Of a stretch of 64,000 nucleotides of DNA, positions 40,947 to 53,456 are shown piece after piece (position 1 is the first letter of the stretch; the number at the start of each line of letters is the position of its first letter). The notes under the pieces are model-generated. The model was given only the letters and a program-made list of their open reading frames with translations, did not search any database and was not told the origin of the DNA. Source of the stretch: Polynucleobacter sp. UB-Piko-W3 (lineage in GTDB: Bacteria; Pseudomonadota; Gammaproteobacteria; Burkholderiales; Burkholderiaceae); NCBI RefSeq assembly GCF_018881635.1, contig NZ_JACVPY010000002.1, positions 705,545 to 769,544 of the forward strand, read 5' to 3'. A program made the translations under genes and the position numbers.

Positions 40947-41969
40947 TTATTTAGTTACAACCTTTGTGAATACATTCTTACGAATAAAGTCGGTAGTACT
41001 ATCAGGCATTGGAACGTAATCCAACTCTATAGCCATATTCTTACCTTCTTTAAATCCAAAATCAAAGAACTTCATTACTTCAGCAGCATTTGCCTTATTA
41101 TCTGGGTTCTTGTACAAGAGGATGAAAGATGCGCCAGTAATTGGCCATGACTTAGCACCCGCAGCATCAGTAATGAAAGTACCCATACCAGGAATCTTTG
41201 CCCAATCAGTACCAGCAGCGGCAGCGGCGAAGGTTAGGTCATCGGGTTGAACAAAATTACCTTCTTTGTTTTTCAAAGCGATATGAGTCATTTTGTTTTT
41301 CTTAGCATAAGCATACTCGACATAACCAACAGAGTTCTTAACGCGAGAGACGTTTGCAGCGACACCTTCGTTACCTTTACCACCAACCGATGAAGCGGCT
41401 GGCCATTTAACAGCAGCACCTGCACCAACAGCATCTTTCCAGAGGGAGCTAGTTTTTGCTAAGTAGTCAGTAAAAATAGCTGTTGTACCAGAGCCATCGG
41501 CACGGTGCACAACGGTAATCGGACCTGAAGGAATCTTTACACCTGGGTTCATTAGAGCAATACGCTTATCACCCCAATCGGAAATAATACCCTGAAAAAT
41601 ATCAGCTAAGGTTGGGCCATCTAATTTAAGTTCGCCTGGCTTAACACCATCCACGTTCATCACAGGCACTACACCACCAATGATTGCTGGAAACTGAACC
41701 ATGCCATCTTTTTCTAAATCTTCAAATTTGACAGGATTATCAGTAGCACCGAAATCAACTGTTTTTGCCTTGATTTGCTTGATGCCGCCAGATGAACCAA
41801 TAGATTGGTAATTCAAGTTTGAGCCAGTTTTTGCCTTATAGGCTTCAGCCCATTTTGCATAAATTGGATAAGGAAATGTTGCGCCTGCACCTGTCATGTC
41901 AGCAGCAAAAGCAACTGGAGTCAGTGAAATAGCGCTAATTACGAGTGCTTTTTTCAAAAAAGAATTCAT
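40947..41969 (-). CDS. pstS: Phosphate ABC transporter substrate-binding protein PstS
   Basis: A 340-aa periplasmic protein with a signal peptide (ending VAFA) and phosphate-site segments GAGATFPYPIYAKWAEAY, YQSIGSSGGIKQIKAKTVDFGATDNPV and VVHRADGSGTTAIFTDYL. The start MNSFLKKAL at 41969 begins a proper signal peptide; the longer frame to 42002 does not. A two-unit Pho box lies 58 bp upstream. Confidence 0.96.
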   Translation of the reverse strand: MNSFLKKALVISAISLTPVAFAADMTGAGATFPYPIYAKWAEAYKAKTGSNLNYQSIGSSGGIKQIKAKTVDFGATDNPVKFEDLEKDGMVQFPAIIGGVVPVMNVDGVKPGELKLDGPTLADIFQGIISDWGDKRIALMNPGVKIPSGPITVVHRADGSGTTAIFTDYLAKTSSLWKDAVGAGAAVKWPAASSVGGKGNEGVAANVSRVKNSVGYVEYAYAKKNKMTHIALKNKEGNFVQPDDLTFAAAAAGTDWAKIPGMGTFITDAAGAKSWPITGASFILLYKNPDNKANAAEVMKFFDFGFKEGKNMAIELDYVPMPDSTTDFIRKNVFTKVVTK

Positions 41970-42026
41970 GTGATTAGTCCTAGAATAGAAATAACGCAAC
42001 ATTGCGATACATCGACAATACGATTG

Positions 42027-42048
42027 GACTATGACGTTTTCATGACAG
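42027..42048 (-). promoter_or_regulatory. Pho box before pstS
   Basis: On the minus strand CTGTCAT (ending 42048) and ACGTCAT (ending 42037), 11 bp apart, form a two-unit PhoB site oriented toward pstS. Confidence 0.8.
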
Positions 42049-42134
42049 AAAGATCATTAATAATAATAGTCTTTAAATTCAATAACTTATATTGAATTAA
42101 TCAAGTTAAAAGTAGGGGAAATAGAGACTTGAAA

Positions 42135-43478
42135 TTAAGCTGTCGGAATTAAATCAGCGATACTTTTGGCTGCGCTCATAGCAACCTCGCCATCTTTGGT
42201 TTCGATCATCACGCGTAGGAGTGGCTCTGTCCCAGATGCCCGAATGAGTACCCTGCCGATGCTTTTGAGATCAGTCTCTACTTTAGCAATCTGCTGCTGG
42301 AGTTTTTCATCAGACTTCCAGTCATAACTGGGTTTGATTTTCACATTCAGCAAAACTTGTGGAAAGATGTTTACTTTTTCGAGTAACTGGGCAAGGCTCT
42401 TCTTGTTATGACTCATGGCTGCCAATACTTGAAGTGCAGCAATGGTGCCATCCCCAGTGGAATGTTGATCTAGGCATAACAAGTGGCCAGAGCCCTCCCC
42501 GCCGATGATCCAACCTTTTTGCTTGAGCAGCTCTAATACATATCGATCACCTACATTAGCGCGCTCAAACCCGATTTTAAGATCTTTAATGGCATTCTCA
42601 ACGGCTAAATTGGTCATCAAGGTGCCAACGGCACCACCAATCTTTTGTCCGCGGTCTAACCTGTCTTTGGCAAGAACATAGAGCAGCTCATCGCCATTAA
42701 ACAATCGTCCGGTGGCATCAACCATTTGCAAGCGATCGGCATCGCCATCAAGCGCAATACCAAGATCTGCATTGACTTCTTTCACTTTGGCAATCAAGGC
42801 TGCTGGTGCAGTAGCACCACAACCATCATTAATATTTTTACCATCTGGATTGACGCCAATCGAAATGACTTCTGCACCCAGCTCATGAAATACAGGGGGT
42901 GCTGTGTGATAAGCAGCGCCATTGGCACAGTCAACGACTAACTTCAATCCATTGAGATGGAGATCGCCTGGAAATGTGGATTTACAAAATTCAATGTAAC
43001 GCCCTGCTGCATCGTCTAAACGAAACGCCTTACCAAGTTCTTGCGCGCTCACGCAGCCCATCGGCTTTTCTAGCTCAGCCTCAATCGCCAACTCAAACTC
43101 ATCGCCCAACTTATCACCATTGGCTGAGAAAAACTTAATGCCGTTATCTTGATAAGGATTGTGTGATGCCGAGATCACGACACCTGCAGATAAACGCAAT
43201 GCTTTAGTCAGGTAAGCAACGCCAGGAGTTGGCATGGGACCACAGAGCATGACATCCACGCCAGCAGCGGCAAAGCCAGCCTCTAATGCGGCCTCCAATA
43301 AATATCCTGAAATACGTGTGTCTTTGCCAATCAAGACTTTGCAACGTTGACCGGCTTTAGCATCTTTGGAGAGTACTTTGCCTGCGGCATACCCTAAGCG
43401 GGTCATGAACTCCGGAACAATCGGAAATTGCCCCACTTCACCGCGGATGCCATCAGTGCCAAAGTATTGTTTTTTCAT
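42135..43478 (-). CDS. glmM: Phosphoglucosamine mutase
   Basis: A 447-aa enzyme making glucosamine-1-phosphate for peptidoglycan and LPS. The phosphoserine is in [19 protein letters not shown], the metal loop is [11 protein letters not shown] and the sugar-binding segment is [10 protein letters not shown]. The C-terminal phosphate-binding [12 protein letters not shown] is intact. The start [13 protein letters not shown] (43478) is the family start; a TTG at 43487 is less likely. It follows folP closely, a standard pairing. Confidence 0.95.
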   Translation of the reverse strand: MKKQYFGTDGIRGEVGQFPIVPEFMTRLGYAAGKVLSKDAKAGQRCKVLIGKDTRISGYLLEAALEAGFAAAGVDVMLCGPMPTPGVAYLTKALRLSAGVVISASHNPYQDNGIKFFSANGDKLGDEFELAIEAELEKPMGCVSAQELGKAFRLDDAAGRYIEFCKSTFPGDLHLNGLKLVVDCANGAAYHTAPPVFHELGAEVISIGVNPDGKNINDGCGATAPAALIAKVKEVNADLGIALDGDADRLQMVDATGRLFNGDELLYVLAKDRLDRGQKIGGAVGTLMTNLAVENAIKDLKIGFERANVGDRYVLELLKQKGWIIGGEGSGHLLCLDQHSTGDGTIAALQVLAAMSHNKKSLAQLLEKVNIFPQVLLNVKIKPSYDWKSDEKLQQQIAKVETDLKSIGRVLIRASGTEPLLRVMIETKDGEVAMSAAKSIADLIPTA

Positions 43479-43521
43479 AAGAGTCATTATAAAACTTAGC
43501 GTCTTCAGCTCTAAAGCTAGA

Positions 43522-44361
43522 CTAAGTGTTTATAGCCTCCCACAGCTTTAAAGCATCTACCGTCTCGGGTACATCATGGACTCGCACAATTCTGGCGCCA
43601 CGATCAGCCGCCATGATGGCTGCAGCAATACTAGGGGCTAGGCGCTCATGGGTGTCTTTGCCAGTAATTTTGCCCAGCATCGATTTACGAGAGATGCCCG
43701 CCAATACTGAGTAGCCCAATTGGGAGAACTGATCAAAATGGGTGAGCATAGTAAGGTTGTGCTCCAGACTTTTGCCAAAGCCAAAGCCGGGGTCAATCGC
43801 GATTCTATTTGCTTCAACCCCTTTTACTTTGAGTAGCTCCGCGCGTTCTTTGAGAAACTGCATTACCTGCGCAAGCACATCGTGATACTCTGGATTAAAT
43901 TGCATGGTCTGAGGATCACGTTGCATATGCATCAAAATAATTCCGCAATCTTTGCTTTCTAATACTGCATTCACTGCGCTCTCTTGTCTTAGGGCCCAAA
44001 TGTCATTTACACAGTCTACGCCGGCTCTCAGAGCTTGGCGCATAGTTTCTGCTTTATAAGTATCAATTGAAAGTGGTACACCGCAATCTTTCAGCGCTTC
44101 GATGACTGGCAACACACGATCAAGCTCTTCTTGAAGCTCTACCGGCTCTGCACCAGGTCTAGTAGACTCACCACCGATATCAATCAGGTCAACACCACTT
44201 TCAATCATGAGCTCTGCTTGAGCAATAGCATCTATTGGTGATTTAAATTTGCCACCATCTGAGAATGAATCCGGAGTGGCATTGAGAATGCCCATAACAA
44301 CTGGGCGTCTACGTTTGGTGAAGTCAAAAAGAAAACGCCCACAACGCCATGTTGTGGGCAT
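43522..44361 (-). CDS. folP: Dihydropteroate synthase
   Basis: A 279-aa TIM-barrel enzyme of folate synthesis joining p-aminobenzoate and dihydropterin pyrophosphate. Motifs are [34 protein letters not shown] and [14 protein letters not shown]. The start at 44361 ([10 protein letters not shown]) gives the family length; TTG or ATG at 44388/44385 are alternatives. It lies between ftsH and glmM on the same strand. Confidence 0.94.
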   Translation of the reverse strand: MPTTWRCGRFLFDFTKRRRPVVMGILNATPDSFSDGGKFKSPIDAIAQAELMIESGVDLIDIGGESTRPGAEPVELQEELDRVLPVIEALKDCGVPLSIDTYKAETMRQALRAGVDCVNDIWALRQESAVNAVLESKDCGIILMHMQRDPQTMQFNPEYHDVLAQVMQFLKERAELLKVKGVEANRIAIDPGFGFGKSLEHNLTMLTHFDQFSQLGYSVLAGISRKSMLGKITGKDTHERLAPSIAAAIMAADRGARIVRVHDVPETVDALKLWEAINT

Positions 44362-44401
44362 CTCTGAAATGCCTTGCTGGACCATCAAGACAGCTTGTTA
44401 C

Positions 44402-46291
44402 TTAAGCTGTCGCTGGGGCACTACCAGCCGCTGGGCCAGGTGCGCCAGCCGAGTTACCAAAAATAGTTGGTGGTGGTGGCAATGGTGCACGCGGAGGACG
44501 GCCTTCCATGATGTCGGTGATTTGATCGGCATCAATGGTTTCCCATTCGAGTAAGGCAACGACCATAGCTTCAACTTTATCGCGATTATTTTCGAGAATT
44601 GATCTGGCTAAGGCGTATTGACTATCAATTAACGAACGAATCTCGAAGTCCACCTTTTGTTGTGTCAATTCAGAAACCGTCTTGGTACTATTGCGCCCGA
44701 AAATACTTTCAGACTCAGTATCCACATAAACCATCGTACCTAAGCTATCGCTCATACCGTAACGCGTCACCATATCACGCGCCATTTTTGTGGCACGCTC
44801 AAAGTCATTTGAAGCACCGGTACTTGAGGAGTGCAAGAAGATTTCTTCTGCGGCACGGCCACCAAACAAAATGGCTAAGTCTTCCATCATGCGATCTTTG
44901 TACAGATTGACACGATCAAACTCTGGCAACTGCCAAGTCACGCCTAATGCCATACCGCGCGGCATGATGGTGACCTTATGAACTGGGTCTGCCTTAGGCA
45001 GGCTCTTGGCTACAACCGCATGGCCAGCCTCGTGATAGGCGGTATTACGGCGCTCTTCTTCACGCATCACAGCAGACTTACGCTCAGGACCCATATAGAT
45101 CTTGTCTTTAGCGTCTTCAAAGTCTTTCATTTCGACTGAACGCTTACTGCGGCGCGCAGCAAACAAGGCAGCCTCATTTACTAAGTTTGCTAAGTCAGCA
45201 CCTGAAAAGCCTGGAGTACCGCGTGCTAATACTGCAGCATTGACATCAGGATCAATAGGCACTTTGCGCATATGCACTTGCAAGATCTGCTCACGACCCC
45301 GAATATCTGGCAAGCCTACGTGTACTTGACGATCGAAGCGACCTGGGCGTAATAAAGCCTTATCTAGTACATCAGAACGGTTTGTAGCAGCCACCACGAT
45401 CACGCCGCTATTACTTTCAAAACCATCCATTTCAACGAGCATTTGGTTTAAGGTTTGTTCGCGCTCATCGTTACCACCGCCCATACCAGCACCACGATGA
45501 CGACCTACCGCATCGATCTCATCAATAAAGATGATGCAAGGTGAATTTTTCTTAGCATTCTCAAACATATCGCGTACGCGAGATGCGCCAACACCCACAA
45601 ACATTTCTACGAAATCAGAACCGGAGATCGAGAAGAAAGGAACCTTGGCTTCACCTGCAATAGCACGGGCCAAGAGGGTTTTACCTGTACCAGGAGGGCC
45701 AACGAGTAAGACGCCATGCGGAATACGACCGCCGAGCTTTTGAAACTTCTGAGGGTCTTTTAAGAAATCAACCAACTCATACACTTCTTCTTTTGCTTCA
45801 TCGCAACCTGCAACATCAGCAAAAGTAACAGTATTACTATTCTCATCAATGAGACGTGCTTTGGATTTACCAAAGGAAAATGCGCCGCCTTTACCGCCAC
45901 CTTGCATCTGACGCATCATGAAAAACCAAAAGCCAATAATCAATAGAGTAGGTCCGAGGTAATACAAAGCAGACACCAATAGATTAGGTTCATCTTCTGC
46001 CTTACCGGTAACTTGTACACCGAACTTCATTAAGTCGCCAACCATCCAGATGTCGCCTGGAGAGATGATGGAATATTTATTGCCATCAGCAGGCGTGACT
46101 TGCAATGTACGACCTTGCACATCAACGCGCTTCACTTTTCCTGCCTTAGCGTCGTCCATGAATTGAGAGTACGTGACTTGAGTTTGGTCCCTAGGCTTAT
46201 CAAACTGTTTGAAAACAGTAAATAACACCAGACCCACAATGAGCCACACACCGATTTTTTGGAACATATTGCTGTTCATATTGCCGTTCAA
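44402..46291 (-). CDS. ftsH: ATP-dependent membrane zinc protease FtsH
   Basis: A 629-aa inner-membrane AAA protease. Two N-terminal helices (about 9-27 and 105-125) flank a periplasmic loop. The AAA domain has [16 protein letters not shown] and [15 protein letters not shown], with second region of homology [18 protein letters not shown]. The protease site is HEAGHAV. The C-terminus is Pro/Ala-rich ([12 protein letters not shown]). A TTG at 46291 with AAGGAA five bases ahead is the best start; ATG at 46279 is possible. The 168-bp gap to rlmE contains TTGAAA-like -35 elements but no firm promoter. Confidence 0.96.
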   Translation of the reverse strand: MNGNMNSNMFQKIGVWLIVGLVLFTVFKQFDKPRDQTQVTYSQFMDDAKAGKVKRVDVQGRTLQVTPADGNKYSIISPGDIWMVGDLMKFGVQVTGKAEDEPNLLVSALYYLGPTLLIIGFWFFMMRQMQGGGKGGAFSFGKSKARLIDENSNTVTFADVAGCDEAKEEVYELVDFLKDPQKFQKLGGRIPHGVLLVGPPGTGKTLLARAIAGEAKVPFFSISGSDFVEMFVGVGASRVRDMFENAKKNSPCIIFIDEIDAVGRHRGAGMGGGNDEREQTLNQMLVEMDGFESNSGVIVVAATNRSDVLDKALLRPGRFDRQVHVGLPDIRGREQILQVHMRKVPIDPDVNAAVLARGTPGFSGADLANLVNEAALFAARRSKRSVEMKDFEDAKDKIYMGPERKSAVMREEERRNTAYHEAGHAVVAKSLPKADPVHKVTIMPRGMALGVTWQLPEFDRVNLYKDRMMEDLAILFGGRAAEEIFLHSSSTGASNDFERATKMARDMVTRYGMSDSLGTMVYVDTESESIFGRNSTKTVSELTQQKVDFEIRSLIDSQYALARSILENNRDKVEAMVVALLEWETIDADQITDIMEGRPPRAPLPPPPTIFGNSAGAPGPAAGSAPATA

Positions 46292-46459
46292 AATAATTCC
46301 TTTTCTGGATATATCCAGGAAATAAGCACATTGCTTCCTATGTATTTGATTCTACTACCACCCTTTTTCAAGGTCTAATGGCCTATTTATTTCATAAAAC
46401 CATGTATTAAAGGGGGTTATTAGGGGTGCTCCAGCCTAGAAGTGCTAATTTTTGGGTAA

Positions 46460-47134
46460 TTACTTAGGGGGCTTTAAGTTGCGGCCTAAGAGAAATATCT
46501 CTGAAGAACGAGCTCGAGAGGCCTTGGGCTTTCTGGAGGCGACGGTTCTGAAGACCTTTTTAAAGGATTCGACGATCTGACTATAGCCACTTCCGTTAAA
46601 GCATTTGATCAATAGCGCCCCTTCGGGCTTGAGGTAGTCCACCGCAAAATCCAAGGCAATTTCAGCCAAAAAGGCCATCCGTGCAGCATCTGCAACGCCC
46701 ACCCCTGAAAGATTAGGTGCCATATCGGATAGAACCAGATCGACCTTGCCTTCTGCACTCTTGGGCAGAAGTGCCTTCAGAGCATTCAGACCCTCCTCCT
46801 CACGGAAGTCGCCTTGAATAAAGCTGACATCGGCAATGTCTTCCATCGGCAAGATATCGATTGCAATGATTTGACCGTCCGGTTTGCCAGACTCAATTTT
46901 GGGATTGCTTTTTCCCAGTTCAGTTAAACGATTACGCGCATATTGAGACCAACTCCCTGGTGCACTGCCCAGATCCACAATGGTCATGCCTGCTTGTATG
47001 AGGTGATCTTGCTCGTCAATTTCACTGAGCTTGTAAACCGCTCTAGCGCGATAACCCTCTTTCTGAGCCATCTTCACATAGGGATCGGTTAGATGATCCT
47101 GCAACCAACTTTTATTAAATTTATTCTTCGCCAC
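46460..47134 (-). CDS. rlmE: 23S rRNA 2'-O-methyltransferase RlmE (RrmJ/FtsJ)
   Basis: A 224-aa enzyme methylating U2552 of 23S rRNA. It has the SAM site [29 protein letters not shown] with the catalytic Asp, and [11 protein letters not shown] with the catalytic Lys. [13 protein letters not shown] ends the domain. It is upstream of ftsH, the classical rrmJ-ftsH arrangement. Confidence 0.95.
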   Translation of the reverse strand: MAKNKFNKSWLQDHLTDPYVKMAQKEGYRARAVYKLSEIDEQDHLIQAGMTIVDLGSAPGSWSQYARNRLTELGKSNPKIESGKPDGQIIAIDILPMEDIADVSFIQGDFREEEGLNALKALLPKSAEGKVDLVLSDMAPNLSGVGVADAARMAFLAEIALDFAVDYLKPEGALLIKCFNGSGYSQIVESFKKVFRTVASRKPKASRARSSEIFLLGRNLKPPK

Positions 47135-47259
47135 AACTTACCCACTTTCGGCTTACATTTTCCTAGTTTTAGCCCCCTAAAGCAAAAGGAATCGATACAT
47201 AACCTAACAAATTCAGTCTAAACGGGCTATTTAATTATCCGATGCTCTATCATCGAACC

Positions 47260-47886
47260 ATGACTGCACTAACCATCACCCCCGCGCAACGTAAATCCCT
47301 CAAAGCTGATGCCCATGACTTAAGTCCGGTTGTCATGATCGGTGGCGGTGGCTTAACTCCTTCAGTCATCAAAGAGGCCAAGCTCGCAATTAGCCATCAT
47401 GGACTCATTAAGGTCCGTGTATTTGGCGATGATCGTGAAGCTCGCCTTGCTATTTATGAAACGCTCTGCGACAAACTGGATGCTGCTCCAGTGCAGCATA
47501 TTGGCAAATTGCTGGTGATCTGGAGACCAAAAGATGCTGTTGATGAAGCATTTTCCAATCTTGGCAGATCTTCTAAGCAGACAAAAAAATCCTTACAGGC
47601 GCCGCGCACTAAACGCCAGCCTAATCGCGCACCAACTAAATCGGGCGTACGCACCAGCAATTCAGAAAGGTCTGATCGTCGCTCTGCTTCCAATGCAGCG
47701 CCATTCGCTCGCGCTGCCGCTGTGAAATCTGCTACACCAAAGAAACGGGTGCTGCGCTCTGAAGCTGCTGAATCGAAGATTGGTTGGTCATCACCAGGCT
47801 ATCGCAAAGCGGCAGCTGCACCTGCCCCTATCAAGAAACGTAAAGTGCGGATGAGTAGCAATAAGAAAAAATCGCTAGGTTCTTAA
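47260..47886 (+). CDS. yhbY: YhbY-type CRM-domain RNA-binding protein with basic tail
   Basis: A 208-aa protein. Residues 1-95 form the CRM domain (LTITPAQRKSLKADAHDLSPVV, MIGGGGLTPSVIKE, HHGLIKVRVFGDDR), which binds pre-50S ribosomes. The remaining 110 residues are a Lys/Arg/Ser/Ala-rich, probably disordered tail, roughly doubling the usual YhbY length. The start at 47260 (MTALTITPAQ) fits the family better than 47242. It is divergent from rlmE and followed by a terminator. Confidence 0.92.
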   Translation: MTALTITPAQRKSLKADAHDLSPVVMIGGGGLTPSVIKEAKLAISHHGLIKVRVFGDDREARLAIYETLCDKLDAAPVQHIGKLLVIWRPKDAVDEAFSNLGRSSKQTKKSLQAPRTKRQPNRAPTKSGVRTSNSERSDRRSASNAAPFARAAAVKSATPKKRVLRSEAAESKIGWSSPGYRKAAAAPAPIKKRKVRMSSNKKKSLGS

Positions 47887-47906
47887 AGCTCTGAATGCAT
47901 CTGAAG

Positions 47907-47929
47907 AACGCCGCTAGTCGGCGTTTTTT
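47907..47929 (+). terminator. Intrinsic terminator after yhbY
   Basis: AACGCCG, five-base loop, CGGCGTT followed by a run of T. Confidence 0.93.
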
Positions 47930-47948
47930 ATTGCTGTTTGTTTGCTAC

Positions 47949-48443
47949 TTACTGTGAATGCGTTTTAGTAAGGCGCCATACAAGATAAATGCCTAGTGCA
48001 CTCTGAATCAGAAATAGGACACTAGAAACGCCATGGAGTGTTCTAAATAACTCAGCTGAAGGAGACAGCATGACTGGCATACCTTCTAACAAGGCCTGAT
48101 CACGCAAGGTATCAAGCCAGGGGATCAAGATAAATGAAGCAGCTGCCGTGCATACAAGCATGCCTAGGAGAAGCAGGCGAATCACCCTGTATTGATTTAG
48201 TCCACGGGTAACTAGGAGATTTGCTAGCACCATTAAAGCAATACAAATAATGATGCTGAGATAGGCTTCAGTCTTAAAGACACTGCCAGCAACCATACCG
48301 GCTACTTGACGATCAGTCATGGTGCTAAAAATTACTGGGGCAACCAAATAGCCAACGGCAAGGATGCTACCGACCCAAACACCTGCGATCAAAATAAAAA
48401 GTCGTTGAGCTCCAGTATGGTTTGGAGCAGTGTGGTTCTGCAC
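47949..48443 (-). CDS. DUF4149-family membrane protein
   Basis: A 164-aa four-helix membrane protein with the DUF4149 hallmark GVWVGSILAVGYLVAPVIFSTM near the start and LHGVSSVLFLIQSALGIYLVW at the end. The function is unknown. In related bacteria it regularly accompanies greA and carAB, as here (21 bp after greA). Confidence 0.88.
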   Translation of the reverse strand: MQNHTAPNHTGAQRLFILIAGVWVGSILAVGYLVAPVIFSTMTDRQVAGMVAGSVFKTEAYLSIIICIALMVLANLLVTRGLNQYRVIRLLLLGMLVCTAAASFILIPWLDTLRDQALLEGMPVMLSPSAELFRTLHGVSSVLFLIQSALGIYLVWRLTKTHSQ

Positions 48444-48464
48444 TGGGTTTCTCTGGAAGTAGTA

Positions 48465-48941
48465 TTAGATGTAGCGAACTGCCAGAACCTCAACTTCGCG
48501 ATTACCGCCTGGGGCTTGAACAGCAACAACATCACCCTCTTCCTTGCCAATCAAGGCGCGGGCAATGGGGGAGCTAATCGAGATTTTGCTTACTGCAATA
48601 TCGGCCTCATCATCACCCACAATCTGATAAGTGAGCTTGGTACCATCCTCAAGATCTTCGAGATCAACGGTAGCGCCAAATACAACCCGACCAGAAACAT
48701 CGAGTGTGGCTGGATCAATAATCTGAGCAGCAGATAGTTTGCTCTCAAGCTCCTGAATACGGCCCTCAATAAAGCCTTGCTTTTCTTTAGCGGCATCGTA
48801 CTCAGCATTCTCAGAAAGATCGCCTTGAGCGCGTGCCTCCGAGATTGAAATGATGACTGCTGGACGCTCAACATGCTTAAGACGATGCAACTCCTCTTTC
48901 AGAAGTTCTGCACCGCGTTTAGTAATCGGAATTGTGCTCAT
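48465..48941 (-). CDS. greA: Transcription elongation factor GreA
   Basis: A 158-aa factor with an N-terminal coiled coil ([22 protein letters not shown]; acidic tip in [20 protein letters not shown]) and a C-terminal FKBP-like domain. It enters the RNA polymerase channel and stimulates cleavage of backtracked RNA. It follows carB by 58 bp in a conserved order. Confidence 0.96.
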   Translation of the reverse strand: MSTIPITKRGAELLKEELHRLKHVERPAVIISISEARAQGDLSENAEYDAAKEKQGFIEGRIQELESKLSAAQIIDPATLDVSGRVVFGATVDLEDLEDGTKLTYQIVGDDEADIAVSKISISSPIARALIGKEEGDVVAVQAPGGNREVEVLAVRYI

Positions 48942-48999
48942 ACTGCCAACCTAACTTAAATTCTTGCGCAAGATTACGCAAACAAAAGTCGATTTTAGA

Positions 49000-51900
49000 T
49001 TAAACGAGCTTTTGATGTAAATCCTGTAGGGAATATACCTCAAGAGACTCTTTATTCCCTTTTTGAGATGCCAGCAAACCATCCATCACCGCACGGGCCG
49101 CGCTAATGGTCGTGTAGTAAGTCACTCCATTTGCTTGGGCTGAAGTGCGGATGGATCTAGAGTCAGCAATGGCAGTCCGGGTCTCATCCACGGTCGTAAA
49201 TACCAAGGAAATTTCACCGTTTTTAATGAAATCCACGATATGAGGACGGCCGTCTTTGACTTTATTGACTACGCGTACTGGCAGACCAGCAGCTTCAATT
49301 GCGGCGGCAGTCCCTTTGGTTGCAACCATCGGGAAACCGAGCTGATGCAATAGCTTAGCAACTTCGACCGCCTTAGGCTTATCACTATCTTTGACCGTGA
49401 GCAGCACTGTTCCGCTCTTGGGCAGCTTGATACCAGCACCCAATTGTGATTTGAAAAGCGCTTCACCGAAAGTCTTGCCTACGCCCATGACTTCACCAGT
49501 CGAGCGCATCTCAGGCCCAAGGATGGGATCAATTCCTGGGAACTTATTGAACGGAAATACCGCTTCTTTGACAGAGAAGTATGGAGGATTGACTTCTGCC
49601 TTGATGCCCTGCTGCTCTAGCGTTTGACCAACCATGCAACGCGCAGCAATCTTAGCCAATTGCAGGCCGGTTGCTTTAGAAACAAAAGGTACGGTGCGTG
49701 ACGCACGTGGATTGACTTCCAGAACATAGATAACATCTTTGCCATCGACATTTTGAATTGCGAACTGAACGTTCATCAAACCAATCACATTTAAGCCTGC
49801 CGCCATTGCAGCAGTTTGACGCTTAATCTCTTTGACAGTCTCAGCAGATAAGGAATATGGCGGCAATGAACACGCTGAATCGCCAGAGTGAACGCCGGCC
49901 TGCTCGATATGTTCCATCACACCACCAATAAATACTTTGGATCCATCACGAATGCAATCAACATCACACTCAATTGCATCATTAAGGAAGCGATCTAGTA
50001 ATACTGGAGAATCATGAGAGACCTTCACAGCCTCACGCATATAGCGCTCTAAGTCTCGGCCATCATGAACAATTTCCATAGCGCGGCCACCCAAGACATA
50101 AGAAGGACGCACTACTAATGGATAGCCAATTTCTTCAGCCAGAACCAGCGCCTCTTCTTCTGTTCGCGCTGTGCGGTTTGGTGGTTGACGCAAACCCAAG
50201 TCTTGCAAGAGTTTTTGGAAACGCTCGCGGTCTTCGGCAGCATCAATCATGTCTGGTGATGTGCCAATAATAGGCACACCATTACGCTCAAGATCTAAAG
50301 CAAGCTTCAAGGGAGTTTGACCACCGTACTGCACGATGACACCCTTAGGTTTCTCTTTAGCAACAATTTCCAATACATCTTCAAGAGTCAGTGGTTCAAA
50401 GTACAAACGATCAGAGGTATCGTAGTCGGTTGAAACAGTTTCTGGGTTGCAATTCACCATAATGGTTTCATAACCATCATCGCGCATTGCTAAGGCAGCA
50501 TGAACGCAGCAATAGTCAAACTCAATACCCTGACCAATTCGGTTAGGACCACCGCCCAAAACCATAATCTTATCTTTGGTGCTTGGGTTAGATTCACATT
50601 CACCATGCTCTGCTTCATAAGTGGAATAGAGATAAGCTGTATTGGTTGAGAACTCAGCAGCGCAAGTATCAACGCGCTTATAAACCGGCACTACTTTTAA
50701 ACGATGGCGTGTTGTGCGAACCGTCGTAGCATCGACACCCAATAATTTAGCTAAGCGACGGTCAGAGAAACCCTTCTGCTTTACAGCACGCAGCTCTGCT
50801 GCTGTGAGGCTATCAATCTTGCGTTGCTTGAGTTCTGCTTCAATACTGATCAATTCCTCAATTTGCTGAAGGAACCAAGGATCTACTTTGGTTTCAGCAT
50901 AAATCTCATCTAAGCTCATCCCCATCCGAAAGGCATCAGCCAAATACCAAATACGATCTGGGCCTGGCTCATTGATTTCATTCACAATGTCATCAAGATC
51001 AGTAGAGAATTCATCTAGGCCATCTACACCAACCTCAAGGCCCCGTAATGCTTTCTGGAAAGACTCCTGGAAGGTCCGGCCAATCGCCATCACTTCACCA
51101 ACGGATTTCATCTGGGTTGTTAAGCGAGAATCTGCTTGCGGGAATTTCTCAAAAGCAAAACGTGGAATCTTTGTCACAACATAATCAATGGATGGCTCAA
51201 ACGATGCTGGGGTCGCACCACCAGTAATATCGTTCTTGAGTTCATCTAGCGTGTAGCCAACGGCCAACTTGGCTGCAATCTTGGCAATCGGAAAGCCGGT
51301 TGCTTTCGAAGCCAGCGCAGATGAGCGCGATACCCGCGGATTCATCTCAATGACGATCATGCGGCCGTCTTCTGGGTTAATAGAAAACTGTACGTTTGAT
51401 CCACCAGTATCAACACCGATTTCCCGCAGAACAGCAATCGATGCATTACGCATGATTTGATACTCTTTATCGGTCAGCGTTTGCGCAGGAGCAACTGTGA
51501 TCGAATCCCCTGTATGTACGCCCATCGGATCTAAGTTTTCGATTGAGCACACAATGATGCAGTTATCGTTGCGATCCCGCACGACTTCCATCTCAAACTC
51601 TTTCCATCCCAAGAGCGATTCTTCAATCAAGAGCTCACGGGTAGGCGATAGATCGAGACCACGTTTGCAGATCTCTTCAAACTCTTCACGGTTATAAGCA
51701 ATACCACCGCCTGAACCACCCATGGTGAATGAAGGCCGAATCACTACTGGGAATCCAGAGCTATCAGCCTCTCGTTGAATGCGCTGCTGTACTTCAAGCG
51801 CCTCTTCCATCGAATGCGCAATACCCGATTTAGCAGAGCCAAGACCAATTTTGGTCATCGCCTCTTTAAATTTCTGACGATCTTCTGCTTTATCGATCGC

Positions 51901-52263
51901 CTCTGGTGAAGCGCCGATGAGTTCACAACCGTACTTTTGCAATACACCGTGACGATGCAAATCTAATGCGCAGTTCAAGGCAGTTTGTCCGCCCATCGTT
52001 GGCAAAATCGCGTCTGGCTTTTCGGTAGCAATAATGCGCTCTACCACTTCCCAAGTAATCGGCTCGATATAAGTTACATCAGCCATCTCTGGGTCAGTCA
52101 TGATGGTTGCAGGATTACTATTGACCAAAATCACTTTGTAACCTTCGTCACGCAAAGCCTTACAAGCTTGCGCACCCGAATAATCAAATTCACAGGCCTG
52201 TCCAATCACAATTGGACCAGCACCGATAATCAGGACGCTCTTAATGTCGCTACGCTTAGGCAT
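49000..52263 (-). CDS. carB: Carbamoyl-phosphate synthase large subunit
   Basis: A 1087-aa enzyme with two ATP-grasp halves (each with GxGPxxIGQGxEFDY-type starts: [15 protein letters not shown] and [15 protein letters not shown]) and a C-terminal allosteric MGS-like domain. It makes carbamoyl phosphate for arginine and pyrimidine synthesis with CarA. The ATG shares one base with the carA stop (TAATG). Confidence 0.97.
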   Translation of the reverse strand: MPKRSDIKSVLIIGAGPIVIGQACEFDYSGAQACKALRDEGYKVILVNSNPATIMTDPEMADVTYIEPITWEVVERIIATEKPDAILPTMGGQTALNCALDLHRHGVLQKYGCELIGASPEAIDKAEDRQKFKEAMTKIGLGSAKSGIAHSMEEALEVQQRIQREADSSGFPVVIRPSFTMGGSGGGIAYNREEFEEICKRGLDLSPTRELLIEESLLGWKEFEMEVVRDRNDNCIIVCSIENLDPMGVHTGDSITVAPAQTLTDKEYQIMRNASIAVLREIGVDTGGSNVQFSINPEDGRMIVIEMNPRVSRSSALASKATGFPIAKIAAKLAVGYTLDELKNDITGGATPASFEPSIDYVVTKIPRFAFEKFPQADSRLTTQMKSVGEVMAIGRTFQESFQKALRGLEVGVDGLDEFSTDLDDIVNEINEPGPDRIWYLADAFRMGMSLDEIYAETKVDPWFLQQIEELISIEAELKQRKIDSLTAAELRAVKQKGFSDRRLAKLLGVDATTVRTTRHRLKVVPVYKRVDTCAAEFSTNTAYLYSTYEAEHGECESNPSTKDKIMVLGGGPNRIGQGIEFDYCCVHAALAMRDDGYETIMVNCNPETVSTDYDTSDRLYFEPLTLEDVLEIVAKEKPKGVIVQYGGQTPLKLALDLERNGVPIIGTSPDMIDAAEDRERFQKLLQDLGLRQPPNRTARTEEEALVLAEEIGYPLVVRPSYVLGGRAMEIVHDGRDLERYMREAVKVSHDSPVLLDRFLNDAIECDVDCIRDGSKVFIGGVMEHIEQAGVHSGDSACSLPPYSLSAETVKEIKRQTAAMAAGLNVIGLMNVQFAIQNVDGKDVIYVLEVNPRASRTVPFVSKATGLQLAKIAARCMVGQTLEQQGIKAEVNPPYFSVKEAVFPFNKFPGIDPILGPEMRSTGEVMGVGKTFGEALFKSQLGAGIKLPKSGTVLLTVKDSDKPKAVEVAKLLHQLGFPMVATKGTAAAIEAAGLPVRVVNKVKDGRPHIVDFIKNGEISLVFTTVDETRTAIADSRSIRTSAQANGVTYYTTISAARAVMDGLLASQKGNKESLEVYSLQDLHQKLV

Positions 52264-53456
52264 TATTTGCCTCCCTTGTTGCTAGCATTCATGAGCTCCA
52301 CAAAACGATCAAATAAATAGGCAATATCATGAGGTCCAGGCGAGGCTTCAGGATGACCCTGGAAACAGAAAGCTGGCTTATCCTTCCAAGCCAGTCCTTG
52401 CAAGGAGCCATCAAACAGTGAAACGTGTGTGACACGAAGGTTGTGAGGCAAAGTATTGGCATCGACTGCAAAGCCATGGTTCTGGGAAGTAATCGCTACG
52501 CGACCAGTGTCTAAGTCTTTAACAGGATGGTTAGCACCATGGTGGCCAAACTTCATCTTGAGGGTTTTAGCGCCTGCAGCCAGACCCATAATTTGGTGGC
52601 CTAAGCAGATACCAAAAGTAGGAATGCCCTTGGCAATAATTTCTTTGGCTGCAGCAATGGCGTAATCGCAAGGTCCTGGATCTCCGGGGCCGTTAGAGAA
52701 AAATACGCCATCTGGATTCATGGCAAGCACTTCAGCTGCGCTCGTTTGTGCTGGAACTACCGTGAGCTCACAAGCACGTTCGATGAGCATGCGCAAAATA
52801 TTGTGTTTGACACCAAAGTCATAAGCGATGACTTTTTTTGTTGGCTTTTGGGTATTCAGTATTTTGTAAGCAGGTTTGCCTGCTGGACCATGGAGCTCCC
52901 ATTCGGCTTCATGCCATGGGTAAGATTTTTTAGTGCTCACTACTTTGGCTAAGTCTAAGCCAGACATACCTGGAAAGGCTTTTGCTAGTTCAAGCGCCTT
53001 ATTACCGAGCGCCTCATAATCATCGCCTAATTTGCCGGCCACAATGGCTCCAGATTGAGCGCCCTTATCACGCAGGATACGGGTTAATTTACGAGTGTCG
53101 ATGCCAGCAATACCAGGGACACCTGCTTTATTAAGATAACTATCTAAACTTCCTTCTGAACGGAAATTAGATACACGCTTAGGCAAATCTTTAATGACTA
53201 GGCCAGCAGCATGAATCTGATCCGACTCTGCATCTTGTGCATTGATACCAACGTTACCAATATGCGGATAAGTGAGGGTCACAATCTGACGGCAATAGCT
53301 AGGATCAGTAATGATCTCTTGGTAGCCAGTTAATGCGGTATTGAAAACCACTTCGCCGGTAGTTTCGCCAGGAGCGCCAATGCTAAAACCAGGAAAAAGA
53401 GTGCCGTCGGCTAAGGCCAACACGGCGGGAGGAAAAGAAGGAAGCAAGGGTGACAA
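52263..53456 (-). CDS. carA: Carbamoyl-phosphate synthase small subunit (glutaminase)
   Basis: A 397-aa glutamine amidotransferase. The N-terminal CarA domain ([32 protein letters not shown]) is followed by a class I GATase with nucleophile Cys in [10 protein letters not shown] and the His/Glu pair in [10 protein letters not shown]. The start codon is TTG at 53456 with GGAG upstream; no ATG fits. It forms an operon with carB. Confidence 0.96.
   Translation of the reverse strand: MSPLLPSFPPAVLALADGTLFPGFSIGAPGETTGEVVFNTALTGYQEIITDPSYCRQIVTLTYPHIGNVGINAQDAESDQIHAAGLVIKDLPKRVSNFRSEGSLDSYLNKAGVPGIAGIDTRKLTRILRDKGAQSGAIVAGKLGDDYEALGNKALELAKAFPGMSGLDLAKVVSTKKSYPWHEAEWELHGPAGKPAYKILNTQKPTKKVIAYDFGVKHNILRMLIERACELTVVPAQTSAAEVLAMNPDGVFFSNGPGDPGPCDYAIAAAKEIIAKGIPTFGICLGHQIMGLAAGAKTLKMKFGHHGANHPVKDLDTGRVAITSQNHGFAVDANTLPHNLRVTHVSLFDGSLQGLAWKDKPAFCFQGHPEASPGPHDIAYLFDRFVELMNASNKGGK

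Noticed and set aside
44599..45743. Several plus-strand frames opposite ftsH
   Set aside because: Antisense shadows of a strongly conserved gene; no ribosome-binding sites.
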